Below, one piece after another: positions 32,764-41,932 of a DNA stretch of 49,306 bases (position 1 is the first letter of the stretch; each line of letters opens with the position of its first letter). The notes under the pieces were generated by a model. The model did not search any database. It had not been told where the DNA came from and saw only the letters and a list, made by a program, of their open reading frames with translations. Origin of the DNA: an uncultured Eubacteriaceae bacterium (lineage in GTDB: Bacteria; Bacillota; Clostridia; Peptostreptococcales; Anaerovoracaceae); assembly GCA_903789635.1 (NCBI GenBank), contig CAIFEY010000022.1:1-49306 (forward strand), read 5' to 3'. Made by a program: the position numbers and the translations under genes.

Positions 32764-33543
32764 ATGCTGAAGATCGATCGACAGGCGAAAATTGAATCCA
32801 TCCTCCAGGAACACGGCAGTGTCCTGATTCATCAGCTCAGTGATCAGCTGCACTGCAGTGAGGAAACGATCCGCCGTGATCTTAGGGAGATGGAGGCAGA
32901 ACGGAGACTGGTACGCACGCGCGGCGGAGCCTACCTCGATGAAAAATATAACAAGAGCTATCCGGTCGACCTGCGCCGCAAGTATTATCCGGAAATCAAG
33001 GCGCAGCTCGCCACTGAGGCGCTGCATTACATCCACAACAACGATGTGATCTGTCTGGATTCCAGCACGACCTGCCTGACACTTGCCGAGCAGCTGATCC
33101 AAACCGACTTTGACTTAACGATCATCACGAATTCCCTGCCGATCTGTATGGTCTGCATGGCTCATACCGACAAGATTCGCTTGGTCTGCCTGGGCGGAGA
33201 CTTTCAGAAGCCGACGGCATCGTTTGTCGGTCACACGGCATTGCAGTCCCTCGACCGATACTTGGCGGACTTTACCTTTCTGAGTCCGCCTAAGCTCAGT
33301 TTGGAGTTCGGCATGACGGACAACACGGTCGATCAGGCCGTGATCCGTGAGAAGATGCTTCGCCACGCGAAATCGAGCATACTTCTCGCCGACCACACCA
33401 AGTTCCACGATGACGCCACCGTCCCGTTCGGAAAGATGTCCGATCTGACCGCGATTCTTACCGACGCACAGCTGCCTGTCGCCTGGAGAGAGTACTGCCG
33501 CGTGAACAGGATCCGTCTGACCGATCGGATAAAAGAAAAATAG
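32764..33543 (+). CDS. DeoR/GlpR family transcriptional regulator
   Basis: A 259-aa repressor: N-terminal winged helix (IESILQEHGSVLIHQLSDQL, then CSEETIRRDLREME, residues about 10-47) and a C-terminal sugar-phosphate-sensing domain of the ISOCOT fold (DSSTTCLTLAEQL, LGGDF, LLADHTKF). The family binds a phosphosugar that lifts repression. Placed divergently from the salvage operon, it is the natural candidate for its control, perhaps sensing a 5-deoxy- or 5-methylthio-pentose phosphate (inference). AGGAG lies 8 nt before the ATG at 32764, preferred over the in-frame ATG at 32746. Confidence 0.9.
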   Translation: MLKIDRQAKIESILQEHGSVLIHQLSDQLHCSEETIRRDLREMEAERRLVRTRGGAYLDEKYNKSYPVDLRRKYYPEIKAQLATEALHYIHNNDVICLDSSTTCLTLAEQLIQTDFDLTIITNSLPICMVCMAHTDKIRLVCLGGDFQKPTASFVGHTALQSLDRYLADFTFLSPPKLSLEFGMTDNTVDQAVIREKMLRHAKSSILLADHTKFHDDATVPFGKMSDLTAILTDAQLPVAWREYCRVNRIRLTDRIKEK

Positions 33544-33574
33544 AGAAAAAACAATAGAAAACAAGAAATAAAAA

Positions 33575-33611
33575 AGCTGAGAAGAACATACCGCTCCGTT
33601 TCTTCTCAGCT
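33575..33611 (+). terminator. Bidirectional-looking terminator after the DeoR gene
   Basis: AGCTGAGAAGAA and TTCTTCTCAGCT form a perfect 12-bp stem with a 13-nt loop, with an A-run before and ATTATTTTAT after. It ends the DeoR transcript and may also stop minus-strand transcription. Confidence 0.8.
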
Positions 33612-33722
33612 ATTATTTTATATATTTATTGCGCATTTTGCGATGATTATACACGCATATTTATGCATTTCTCGGATACAACTTCGGATCCAATTATTGG
33701 GGTGGTCATCGGTATTCGGCCC

Positions 33723-34370
33723 CTACTCGTCCAGCCTCAGATTCTCCTGCTCCGTCACCCTCACCTTGCCGCCGTGGTCGTGGAAGTAGTCCTTGAGGTG
33801 CGCGGCGAGCTCGTTGGCGTCGTCGTACTGCTCCGTGCTGACGTGATTGGCGATGAACGAGTCCCCGCCCGCGGCGATGATCTCGTAGTCGCGGTTGTAC
33901 TGCACCTCGTAGTGGTAGGTCTTCCCGTGCAGCGTGCACGCCCAGGCCGTGCTGCCGGCGACATCGTGCTTATACGAGTTCGCGCGGAAGCCCGTGATGC
34001 CGATCGCGAGCATGCCGAGCAGGAACACGATGAAGATGATCGCGACGATCCTGATGATCCTGCGCGTCTTTCGGGACTTGCGGTTCTGGACCGCGAGCTG
34101 CTCGTTGATCTCGGCGAGGGCATTGGAGATCTGAGCGAGGTCGCTCTGCCCCGTCTCTGCGCCTGCTTCGGGATCCTCCGCCTGGCCTAAGAGCTGCGCC
34201 ACCGAGACGTCCAGCGCGTCAGCGAGGCTGCAGAGCATGTCGGCGTCCGGGACGGCTTTGCCCTGCTCCCACTTGGAGACCGTCTGGCGGACGACGTTCA
34301 GCTTGACCGCGAGTGCCTCCTGCGTCAGGCCGCGTTCCGTGCGGCAGCGTTTGATGTTTTCACTTAACAT
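33723..34370 (-). CDS. XRE-type HTH regulator with one membrane helix
   Basis: A 215-aa protein. Residues 1-60 are a Cro/C1-type helix-turn-helix (RGLTQEALAVKLNVVRQTVSKWEQGKAVP). An acidic linker follows, then a basic stretch (KSRKTRR) and one membrane helix (about 107-127), and an extracytoplasmic domain of about 90 residues with no recognised fold. Such membrane-bound HTH proteins may sense an envelope or external signal. Its target is not apparent; the neighbours on either side are unrelated in function. Confidence 0.85.
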   Translation of the reverse strand: MLSENIKRCRTERGLTQEALAVKLNVVRQTVSKWEQGKAVPDADMLCSLADALDVSVAQLLGQAEDPEAGAETGQSDLAQISNALAEINEQLAVQNRKSRKTRRIIRIVAIIFIVFLLGMLAIGITGFRANSYKHDVAGSTAWACTLHGKTYHYEVQYNRDYEIIAAGGDSFIANHVSTEQYDDANELAAHLKDYFHDHGGKVRVTEQENLRLDE

Positions 34371-34590
34371 AAATTTCCTCCTTTGCAGAATCCGATCGGA
34401 ATCCTTGGTTTCTGTTCAGGAAAATCGTAAGGCGATGCCGCCGCAGAGGCAAGCAACGGATGGTAACATCGCGCAACCGGCCTGCGCATCCCTGCATTTT
34501 CAACGGTTTTAATGAGATGGAAATTATTGGAAAATGTAGGGAGGCTCTGTGGACGGCCCTGCGCGGCGGCGCGGAAGAATCGGCGCAGGT

Positions 34591-35136
34591 TTACTTGCGC
34601 TTGTCCTCGACGTCCAGAACGTCGCCGATGAATACCCAGTGTGCCTCCCACTCGCCTTCGCTGTTCAGCGGGTAAGCCTTAGGGTCAGCGATGTAGTAGT
34701 CCTGGATTTCCTGCGCGAGGTCTTCCCTGGTCATCTGGTGCTGGTAGAGCTTCTTGCAGACAAAGGTCAGCTCGGCCTCAGCGAAAGCCACCGAGCCGCC
34801 GAACTCCACCGGTGTCAGCCCAGCGTTCGCCGCCTTGTCCTCGTCGCGTCCGGAGTGCGAACCCATGTAGGCGAGCGCCTTTTTGCACTCCTTAGGGTAG
34901 AAGCTGACGGTAAACTTGTCGTACTTCTGGAAAAACTCCCTCGTGTAGCGCGCAGGGTGCAGGAAGACGGTCACGATCGAGCCGCTCTTTCCCGGCCTCG
35001 TCCAGAGCGTTCCCATGGTTCCCCAGCTCACCGTGCAGGAATTGTAGTCATCCAGCGTGCCCGCGGTCACGAGTGCCCAGTGGTTCTTAAACATGTCGAA
35101 GATCTTAATGTCCATATTCTCAATATCAATGCTCAT
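34591..35136 (-). CDS. Flavin-reductase-like (FMN-binding) protein
   Basis: A 181-aa protein of the flavin reductase/flavoredoxin fold: HWALVTAGTLDDYNSCTVSWGTMG at residues 18-41 is the FMN phosphate region, HPARYTREFFQKYDKFTVSF follows, and CKKALAYMGSHSGRDEDK matches the family's late loop. These proteins bind FMN and pass electrons; the partner is unknown. The ATG at 35136 is preceded by AAAGGAG at 9 nt; a longer upstream frame is Arg-rich and lacks a site. No close operon partner. Confidence 0.85.
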   Translation of the reverse strand: MSIDIENMDIKIFDMFKNHWALVTAGTLDDYNSCTVSWGTMGTLWTRPGKSGSIVTVFLHPARYTREFFQKYDKFTVSFYPKECKKALAYMGSHSGRDEDKAANAGLTPVEFGGSVAFAEAELTFVCKKLYQHQMTREDLAQEIQDYYIADPKAYPLNSEGEWEAHWVFIGDVLDVEDKRK

Positions 35137-35486
35137 ATTAGAATTCTCCTTTGCCAATGTTTTCTTGAAACTGCAGCGCTTCATCCGGATCTCCCGGGTC
35201 CCTTGGATCGATCGATTCTTTCGGATCGATTGGGACGATTGGGAAACAAGGTTTCGAACGGTGTCCCCGGGAATTCGGATTCTGCGTGTCATACCTTTTT
35301 ATTATTTCCATGATTGGCAAAAAATAAACAGTTCATTTCGCTCGCGTGTCTCGTGTCCCGTGTTCAGAATTCGGCCGGCCTGCCGCAGAGCGCGGGAGAG
35401 ACGTCTGCTTTTTAGACAAAAGAAAACAGCAGCCGCAGGATTTCCCTGACAGCTGCATATTTTGTCAAAACATCAATAACCAAAAA
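35137..35486. other. Intergenic with terminator, no gene seen
   Basis: Contains GGATCGAT words in direct and inverted order near 35205-35235 and, at 35427-35455, a hairpin (CAGC/GCTG outside, CAGG/CCTG inside) followed on the minus strand by TGTTTTCTTTTG, likely the terminator of the 409-aa gene. Confidence 0.5.
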
Positions 35487-36716
35487 TTAAACTCTGCTTA
35501 CGCACGTGATCCCGCCCCGGTCGTTGTCGCACGGGACGATCTGCACGCGGTCTCCCCTGTGGACGCCGAGGTCCTCGAGAGGCTCGTTCAGCAGGGTCCC
35601 GTAGATCTTGTGGGTTTCTGCGTCGGTGTAGTTGCCTTTGACCCAGACGCGCTCCGGGTCGCTGCCCTCGTGCAGCAGGAGCACGGCGATGTCGTCCGGC
35701 TGCTCGTCGTCGCGGCACTCGTCCAGGAAAGTGAACGAACGGATGCGCTCGAGGTGCTCGTTGTCGGTGTCGTAGATCTTGCGGATCTTAGCGGCGTAGC
35801 GGTCCATGAAGCTGAGGTCGATGTCGACCTGGCTCAGGTCCAGGTAGTCGCATTCCTTCAGGTCCTCGTAACGCAGGATCATCATCGCCGGCGGCGTGTC
35901 GCGGATGATAATCTCCTTCTCCTTCAGCGCCGCAATGCGCAGCAGGTGGAAGCAGAGCCCGGACTGCTCGTCGATGTAGCCGTAGAAGATCGCGCCGTTG
36001 TCGTCCTCCATGAGGTCGTTCTCCAGGAGACGCATCAGGTGGTCGCGGCACTCGATGTAGACGAATTTATGGTAGAAGCTGCGGAAGCCCGTGTCCCCCA
36101 CCCGGAACATGAACCGCTCCAGCGGCGGCTCGAGATCAAAGAATTCGCCGTCCTCATTGATGCCGATCGGGTACTGGCAAATCTCCCTCCAGTCCTGCGA
36201 CTGAAGCTCCGGAATTGGATCTGACTTCAAGGCTTCCTCGAACCTGGCGCGCCCCTGTTCGATCAGTTCCCCCTCGATGCCTGAGGCTGCGTCCTGGAGG
36301 ATTTCCCCGTTTTTAAAGACCCTCCAGCTCTTGTCGTACGGGAGGTGAAGCAGCAGGATCTGCGTCTTTCCCTCGTACTCGTAGACGTCTAGGACCTTGA
36401 AGTGGGAATAGCGGTCAACCATGTGCATGCCCCATGACCTCGAATTCCCGTTGATGAAGTACGGGACGTCCTCGAACGGGACCATGCGGTTGGAGAGGAT
36501 CGCGAACCGATGCGTGGCTACCATCCCCGCGACCCGGCTGCTCGCCTCCGTGTATCCCTTGTGCATGATAATTTTGCCTGGTTCGTATTTTTCTGCGATC
36601 TCTTCCGGCAGGTTGACGTCCCTGACGAACATTCCCATCCCCGGAAGGATCTCATCCATGACCATCTTATAGTCTTTTACTCTCTTGTAGTTTTCTGCAG
36701 TGTACTCTTTTTTCAT
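35487..36716 (-). CDS. Unassigned 409-aa protein
   Basis: A 409-aa soluble, acidic protein without signal peptide, membrane segments or recognised motif. Seen: the first half has alternating strands (KVLDVYEYEGKTQILLLHLP), the middle is helical around FRSFYHKFVYIECRDHLMRL, and the last 70 residues (AVLLLHEGSDPERVWVKGNY, then HRGDRVQIVPCDND) resemble small beta-barrel domains found at the C-terminus of some uncharacterised Clostridia proteins. I cannot assign a function. GGAG lies 7 nt before the ATG. It stands alone, with a terminator downstream. Confidence 0.7.
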   Translation of the reverse strand: MKKEYTAENYKRVKDYKMVMDEILPGMGMFVRDVNLPEEIAEKYEPGKIIMHKGYTEASSRVAGMVATHRFAILSNRMVPFEDVPYFINGNSRSWGMHMVDRYSHFKVLDVYEYEGKTQILLLHLPYDKSWRVFKNGEILQDAASGIEGELIEQGRARFEEALKSDPIPELQSQDWREICQYPIGINEDGEFFDLEPPLERFMFRVGDTGFRSFYHKFVYIECRDHLMRLLENDLMEDDNGAIFYGYIDEQSGLCFHLLRIAALKEKEIIIRDTPPAMMILRYEDLKECDYLDLSQVDIDLSFMDRYAAKIRKIYDTDNEHLERIRSFTFLDECRDDEQPDDIAVLLLHEGSDPERVWVKGNYTDAETHKIYGTLLNEPLEDLGVHRGDRVQIVPCDNDRGGITCVSRV

Positions 36717-36788
36717 GTCATCGCTCCATTCGTGTTCTAATTGGCGACTGGCGTGAAACCAGTACAGAATATATGAATAAGATCGGGA

Positions 36789-37247
36789 TTACTCGTGCTT
36801 GTGTTCGCCGCCCCCGCAGTGGTGTCCGCATTCGTGTCCCTCGTGATCGTGACTGTGTTCATGATCGTGGCTATGGCCGTGGCCGTGCTCATGCTCGTGA
36901 TCTCCGTGGTCGTGATCACAGTTCGCACCGCTGCCTGCCTCAAGCGTTCCCGCAAGAAGCTGTGCCATCGCCTCATCGGCGCTCCCCTTGCAGCCGGAAA
37001 AAGCCTTGATCCCCTGCTTTCCCAGCGCTTCCAGTGCGCCGTCTCCGATCCCGCCGCAGACGACCGCGTTGATGCCCCATCCGCTCAGCAGGCCGGCGAG
37101 TGCGCCGTGGCCCTGTCCTTCCGTGCTGCGAACCTCAGACCCCGTTACCTCGGTGCCCTTGGTTTCATAGACCTTGAACGCTTCCGTCTTCCCAAAGTGC
37201 TGGAAGATTTCACCGGTCTCTCTGTCGTAGCATACGGCAATTCTCAT
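36789..37247 (-). CDS. NifB/NifX-like protein with His-rich tail
   Basis: A 152-aa protein. Residues 1-105 are a dinitrogenase iron-molybdenum-cofactor-type domain (MRIAVCYDRETGEIFQHFGK, VVCGGIGDGALEAL, CKGSADEAM). Residues 110-152 are a tail of His, Asp and Glu with several Cys (DHDHGDHEHEHGHGHSHDHE and onward), surely metal-binding. No nitrogenase genes are present; in Clostridia such proteins are thought to carry or sequester metals. The start at 37247 fits the family's usual MRIAV. Minus strand, alone. Confidence 0.85.
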   Translation of the reverse strand: MRIAVCYDRETGEIFQHFGKTEAFKVYETKGTEVTGSEVRSTEGQGHGALAGLLSGWGINAVVCGGIGDGALEALGKQGIKAFSGCKGSADEAMAQLLAGTLEAGSGANCDHDHGDHEHEHGHGHSHDHEHSHDHEGHECGHHCGGGEHKHE

Positions 37248-37894
37248 GATGTTCCTCCTCATTCTCCATTGATTCCGTTGAATCGATACTTTTTCTTAGA
37301 CAAAGTTTTCCCTCCGCAGAAAACCAACATTCCCTGCGGCTATACCGGGTTAATCCGGTATTTTAAATCCCTATGGTTTATAGTATAACAGGTGAAGGGT
37401 AAATCACCATTAAAAGTTTTATTAACTTTAAGGGCGAATTATCTGCCTAAATAAAAAACTCTCTGAATATCACAGAAATACTCTTCTTGTAATTGATTCT
37501 ATACCTCACAGACTTTCATGTTAAGCGTAAATATCTACAAATCCGTGATATTTAAAACATTTCCCGGAAATTTATCCGTGATTGATAAAATATAAACGAG
37601 GATATCGGGCGCTGAAACAAAATGCATGCGGAGAAAAAATTATGCGTAACTATTGCTTTTGCAACTATATTTTCATATGGGATTAGCAGGTATTTGCCCA
37701 TCTCCTCCTGAGAGCCCGTGCCAGCTCGATGCCCAGACTCATGCATGACTCATGCCAGACAAGGAATTACACCGCAACAGCCGCAGTGCCAGGATGGGCT
37801 GCGGCTGTTGGATCAATACATATTTACTTTACAGAAATAATTTATGGGAAACACGAGTCTGCTTCTCTGCTTCATTAGAAAAGTCAGTTTGCGG
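37248..37894. other. Intergenic 650 bases with several hairpins
   Basis: No protein gene. Near the NifX-like start lie ATACCGG...CCGGTAT (about 37338-37358) and an AT-rich promoter region. At about 37527-37555 AAATATC pairs with GATATTT; the word ATCCGTGAT occurs twice (about 37540 and 37577). At 37775-37810 CAACAGCCGCAG pairs perfectly with CTGCGGCTGTTG around a 12-nt loop; it lies after the S10 peptidase operon but lacks a U-tract. Confidence 0.5.
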
Positions 37895-39328
37895 TTAATC
37901 TTCCAGTGTGTCGTGGATGAACTGGCGCAGATCAGCCAGTGATTCCTCGCTGCATGCCGGGTCGAGGAAGACTTCGTGGTTTCCAGCGTACTCCTTATGC
38001 GTGATGCGGTCGAGCGGGAGACCTGCTGTGTTCAGCATGTATCTGGCATCTCCGATCGGCGTAGCAAAGTCATAGTATCCGCCGGCGAGCATGATTTTCA
38101 GTCCGCTGTTGTAGTTCAGTGCGGAGGAGAGGTGCTCGAGCGGGCTCTTGACCGAGGTGTAATCCCAGTTTACCGGGACCAGCTCGTTCAGGAATTCGAA
38201 GTTGATCCTGCGGAATTCCCTGTCGAAATGGATGTTCAGCAGTTTCTCCGCCTCTCTCCTGCCGGCTGCGTTCAGTGCGGAGCCGATGACGGAAGGATCG
38301 CAGGCAGCACCGTCGACACGGCCGTTTCCGTAGCTTCCGGAAGACGTGCGGGTATCATTCTGTCCCATATGACGCTCCTGTCCTGCGAGCAGCATGTCCT
38401 GATAAGCGAAGCGTATAAGCTTCAGGTGCAGCTGCTCCAGCGCCTCTCCAGGCAGGCCGGTGAAATACGTCAGCCTTTCCTTAATATGTTCGCGCTCCTC
38501 GGGCGTCATCGAGGCACCCTTCACCAACGCCGGGGCGTATTCCGATGCGGCAAAGTCCCAGGCTTCGTCTACAAACGTCTTCACATCCGGAAGTGAAGGA
38601 TCCTGGCTGTAGTAGTGATAGGTCGCTGCGATGGACGGGAGGTCGGTGACGCACTCGTTTACTCCGTCCGGAACGTAGAGTCCGCGGGAGAGGTCGAACG
38701 TCAGCGTCTGGCTGTAGAGGATGGCACCGTCGAAGAACAGGTCCTCGGTCATCTTCTGCAGGCGTCCGTTGTCGGTAGCGCCAAGGGCGTAGTCCAGCGT
38801 GATCGCAGCACGTGTGGATCCATAGCTTCCGCCGAAGAGGAACTTAGGAGAATTCCAGCGGTCGTTCTTATCCAGCCATTCCTTGATGATCTTGACGCAG
38901 ATTCCGGCGTCATTCTCGCTTCCGAAGTACAGGCTCTCCTTCTCCAGGTTGTAAAGCCTGGCGTAACCGGTTCCCGGGACGTCAATGAGCACCAGATCGC
39001 AGGTGTCCAGGATCCAGTTGTCGTTTTCCTTGAAGCAGAACGGCGGCTTGCTTCCGCACTTCTCATAGTCCGGCACGATCGGTCCGAGCGTGCTGCATCC
39101 GAACCAGGCGGACGCACCCGGGCCTCCCTCGACGAAGAAGATCACCGGACGGTTCTCCTCCGCATTCTTCTTGAAAAAGCTCAGCGTGCAGATCGACGCC
39201 TCCGGCTGCTCCTCACCGTCGACGAAGAGCCATTCCCTGGCTTCAGAAGTGTACTCCAGTCCGTTTGCGGATCCCTCCGAGCAGAAGGTCTGACCGATGA
39301 CGATCTTTCCAAAGTGTTCACAATTCAT
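37895..39328 (-). CDS. S10-type serine carboxypeptidase-like hydrolase (copy A)
   Basis: A 477-aa alpha/beta-hydrolase of peptidase family S10, without signal peptide and so probably cytosolic. Seen: oxyanion segment VEGGPGAS (residues 67-74), nucleophile GGSYG with Ser168 (the usual GESYG has Glu; here Gly), late GGYYDFATP with the catalytic Asp, and YAGNHEVF with the catalytic His. Copy B, two genes upstream, has the same length and order but keeps GESYG. Two divergent copies in one operon suggest different peptide specificity. AAGGAG precedes the ATG; it follows the PatB-like gene by about 11 nt and is last in the operon. Confidence 0.85.
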   Translation of the reverse strand: MNCEHFGKIVIGQTFCSEGSANGLEYTSEAREWLFVDGEEQPEASICTLSFFKKNAEENRPVIFFVEGGPGASAWFGCSTLGPIVPDYEKCGSKPPFCFKENDNWILDTCDLVLIDVPGTGYARLYNLEKESLYFGSENDAGICVKIIKEWLDKNDRWNSPKFLFGGSYGSTRAAITLDYALGATDNGRLQKMTEDLFFDGAILYSQTLTFDLSRGLYVPDGVNECVTDLPSIAATYHYYSQDPSLPDVKTFVDEAWDFAASEYAPALVKGASMTPEEREHIKERLTYFTGLPGEALEQLHLKLIRFAYQDMLLAGQERHMGQNDTRTSSGSYGNGRVDGAACDPSVIGSALNAAGRREAEKLLNIHFDREFRRINFEFLNELVPVNWDYTSVKSPLEHLSSALNYNSGLKIMLAGGYYDFATPIGDARYMLNTAGLPLDRITHKEYAGNHEVFLDPACSEESLADLRQFIHDTLED

Positions 39329-39339
39329 AGATGTTCTCC

Positions 39340-40512
39340 TTAATACAATTGATCCATTGCGAATTTTAAACTATGTAAATTTTTATTGAGTTCTTCACGT
39401 GGTATCGACAGTGCCATGCGGAAGAATCCTTCGTCTCCGCCGTAGGTGCTGCCTGGATCGACATGAAAGAATGCCTTGTTGATCAAAAAATCGTTTAGTT
39501 TGTTTTCATCTGCGCAGAAGTCCCGGGCGTCGACCCAGAGAATAAATGTCCCCTGCGGTTTCACCGCCTTGAACGACGGGATGTTCTGCTTGAAGAACGT
39601 GTCGACCAGTTCATAATTTCCCTTGATATAGTTCATCAGTTCGGACAGCCAGTCCGCACCTTCCCTGGTGTATGCCGCGCGGTATGCCGGGATCATCATC
39701 GGGTTCATGCTCCCGTAAAATTCCCTGTCCCGTTCCGCGAGGAACTTATCACGCAGTTCGCCGTCCGGAATGATCAGATTCGCCTGGTTCGTGCCGGTGA
39801 AGCTGAGCCACTTCCCGAGCGAGGTGGCGGTGATGACCCTCAGGTCGTTTCCCGCTGCCTGATTGAACGTCGTTAGCGTCACTCCCGGGTAAAGGCACTC
39901 GGCGAAGATCTCATCGTTGTAGATGATAATGCCGCAGCGTGAGGCCATGTCGGCAATCCGGCTGATCTCCTGCTCCGTGAATACTTTGCCTAACGGGTTG
40001 TGCGGGTTGCACATGATCAGCATCTTGTTCTCCGGGTCGGCCATCTTCGATTCCAGATCCTCCCAGTCGACAAAGTACTGACCGTCACGGTAGAGAAGCC
40101 TGCTGGCAACCTTCCTGCGGTCGCTGAGCTCGATGGCGTTCCAGTACATGTGGTAGCCTGGAGTCAGGCCGATAATGCCGTCCCCCGGATTAGTGCAGAT
40201 GCGCATGGTCGTCGCGATCGACGAGGTGATTCCGTAGACCGGGACGATCCAGTCGTTCTCGATCTCCCAGCCGCGGTGCAGGTGCATCCACTGACGAACC
40301 CGATCACGAAAATCCTCATCGTCCACGGTGTACGCATACAGGCCGGTCTTGGCCCATTTTACGATTTCCTCGATGACGAACGGTGCGGTCGGATACTCGA
40401 ACTCCGCGCCCCACATGCTGACATGGCCGCTTTCACCGATAATCGGCGGCGTGTATGCCTGCTTGACGGAATGCAGACCCGTGCGGTCGATCAAGTGATC
40501 AAATTCGCTCAT
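39340..40512 (-). CDS. PatB/MalY-type PLP aminotransferase or C-S lyase
   Basis: A 390-aa fold-type I PLP enzyme. Seen: YGITSSIATTMRI near 93-105, the cofactor-region NPHNPLGKVF (169-178), YNDEIF with the PLP Asp200, and SLGKWLSF with the Schiff-base Lys234. The sequence pattern is that of MalY/PatB cystathionine-beta-lyase-like proteins, which release thiol, ammonia and pyruvate from cysteine conjugates; an ordinary aminotransferase is the alternative. The RidA gene in the same operon favours an enamine-releasing lyase. The ATG at 40512 overlaps the end of the S10 copy B gene by 14 nt. Confidence 0.8.
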   Translation of the reverse strand: MSEFDHLIDRTGLHSVKQAYTPPIIGESGHVSMWGAEFEYPTAPFVIEEIVKWAKTGLYAYTVDDEDFRDRVRQWMHLHRGWEIENDWIVPVYGITSSIATTMRICTNPGDGIIGLTPGYHMYWNAIELSDRRKVASRLLYRDGQYFVDWEDLESKMADPENKMLIMCNPHNPLGKVFTEQEISRIADMASRCGIIIYNDEIFAECLYPGVTLTTFNQAAGNDLRVITATSLGKWLSFTGTNQANLIIPDGELRDKFLAERDREFYGSMNPMMIPAYRAAYTREGADWLSELMNYIKGNYELVDTFFKQNIPSFKAVKPQGTFILWVDARDFCADENKLNDFLINKAFFHVDPGSTYGGDEGFFRMALSIPREELNKNLHSLKFAMDQLY

Positions 40513-41932
40513 GATCGTGTTCACCCGCCCTTTCAGAAATGATAAACTTCCGAATGTCTTCCTCCATGTGCATCGCCTCCCGTTCGTTGACGTAAGGCAT
40601 GTGGCCGCCTTCGTAGTAGTTCAGCCAGAGGCGGTCCTCCGGGAAGTCATAGTGATTCAGCAGGTAGTTTACCCAGCCGACCGTGGTCAGCATGTCGTAA
40701 TAACCCATGCAGAACATCAGCTTCATGTTCGGATTTCGGTGAAGCGCCTTCTCCAGGTATTCCATCGGGGTGAGCGGGGTGGAGAAATCCCATCCTGCCT
40801 CGGCGCTGTTCCAGATTCCGACGTATTCCCCTTCCTCGGCGATATTCAGCTGCTTCTTCCAGATTCCGCAGAAGCTGCCGCAGAGGGCCGGCATCAGGAG
40901 CGCGTTGGACGGATCATCGGAGAACAGGTCATAATGGGATTCGTTCTTCTGATGCGGCAGACTGAATCTCGCATCGTAAATACCGATGGAACGGTTCTGC
41001 TTCCGCATTCCCTTTACCGGATAATCGAATACCTCGAAGCGGAGATCGTTCTCCATGAGATAGTCGACGTCGTAACCGGTGTACTTGCTCAGCTTCTCAG
41101 CGACAGCCTTTTTCTGACTGTCCGGAAGGCTTTTGCCCAGAGCCAGCGCCTGCAGGTATTCCTCGTAACAGAAGCGGTTGCAGCCGCTGACGAACTCGCG
41201 GAGCGTCCCCGGCTTCTCGTCTGCCCAGTACCACGCTGCCGCGGCAATCGAAGGCAGGTTCAGCACGTCGTTCGGGATCGGGAACTGTGCCTGGCCGTAG
41301 TTGAGGGCGCTTCCGACCATGATTACGCCGCTCAGGTGGAGCGGGCCGCCTGCGGATTCGAAGAAGTCCCCGTAGAACATCGTTCCGGCTACGATCGCGT
41401 TTCGGATTGTGCCGTAACTCTCACCCATGATGTAGAGCGGGCTGTTCCAGCGATCGTGCGCGGTCATCCACTGACGGATGCAGTTGACAAAAGTTTCGGC
41501 GTCGCGCTTGGTCGACGTGATCTCCGCTTTTGCCTCCGGGTTCAGGAGACGCGCGTAGCCTGTGGCGACGGCGTCGATGACGACGAGGTCGCAGGTGTCC
41601 AGCAGACAATTGTCATTGTTGATCAGCTCGAACGGGGCCTCGAATCGCATGTCCGGCCCGTTTCCGCATTTGACGCGCATCGGGGACAGCAGGCCCATGT
41701 GGACGTAGACGCTGCTGCAGCCCGGGCCGCCGTTCCAGGCGAACAGGACCGGACGGCCGTCGTAATGGTCGAGGTCACTTCTGACATAGGAAATGGTGAA
41801 CATCGTCGCATCGGCCGTCCCGTCACTGCCATAGACCGGGAAATCCTCGGAGACGGCAGTGTATGGGACCTCGCTGCCCTTTATCTGAACGGTCCCGGCC
41901 GATTCATATCTTTTCTTAACGTACTCGCTCAT
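40499..41932 (-). CDS. S10-type serine carboxypeptidase (copy B)
   Basis: A 477-aa family S10 peptidase. Seen: NGGPGCSS (67-74), nucleophile IMGESYGT with Ser172, GYYDMLTTVGW with the catalytic Asp, and YEGGHMPYV with the catalytic His; all canonical. No signal peptide, so intracellular action on imported peptides is likely. GGGGAGGGG lies just before the ATG at 41932, which itself overlaps the end of the amidohydrolase gene by about 17 nt. The long open frame on the opposite strand is a shadow of this gene. Confidence 0.9.
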   Translation of the reverse strand: MSEYVKKRYESAGTVQIKGSEVPYTAVSEDFPVYGSDGTADATMFTISYVRSDLDHYDGRPVLFAWNGGPGCSSVYVHMGLLSPMRVKCGNGPDMRFEAPFELINNDNCLLDTCDLVVIDAVATGYARLLNPEAKAEITSTKRDAETFVNCIRQWMTAHDRWNSPLYIMGESYGTIRNAIVAGTMFYGDFFESAGGPLHLSGVIMVGSALNYGQAQFPIPNDVLNLPSIAAAAWYWADEKPGTLREFVSGCNRFCYEEYLQALALGKSLPDSQKKAVAEKLSKYTGYDVDYLMENDLRFEVFDYPVKGMRKQNRSIGIYDARFSLPHQKNESHYDLFSDDPSNALLMPALCGSFCGIWKKQLNIAEEGEYVGIWNSAEAGWDFSTPLTPMEYLEKALHRNPNMKLMFCMGYYDMLTTVGWVNYLLNHYDFPEDRLWLNYYEGGHMPYVNEREAMHMEEDIRKFIISERAGEHDHERI

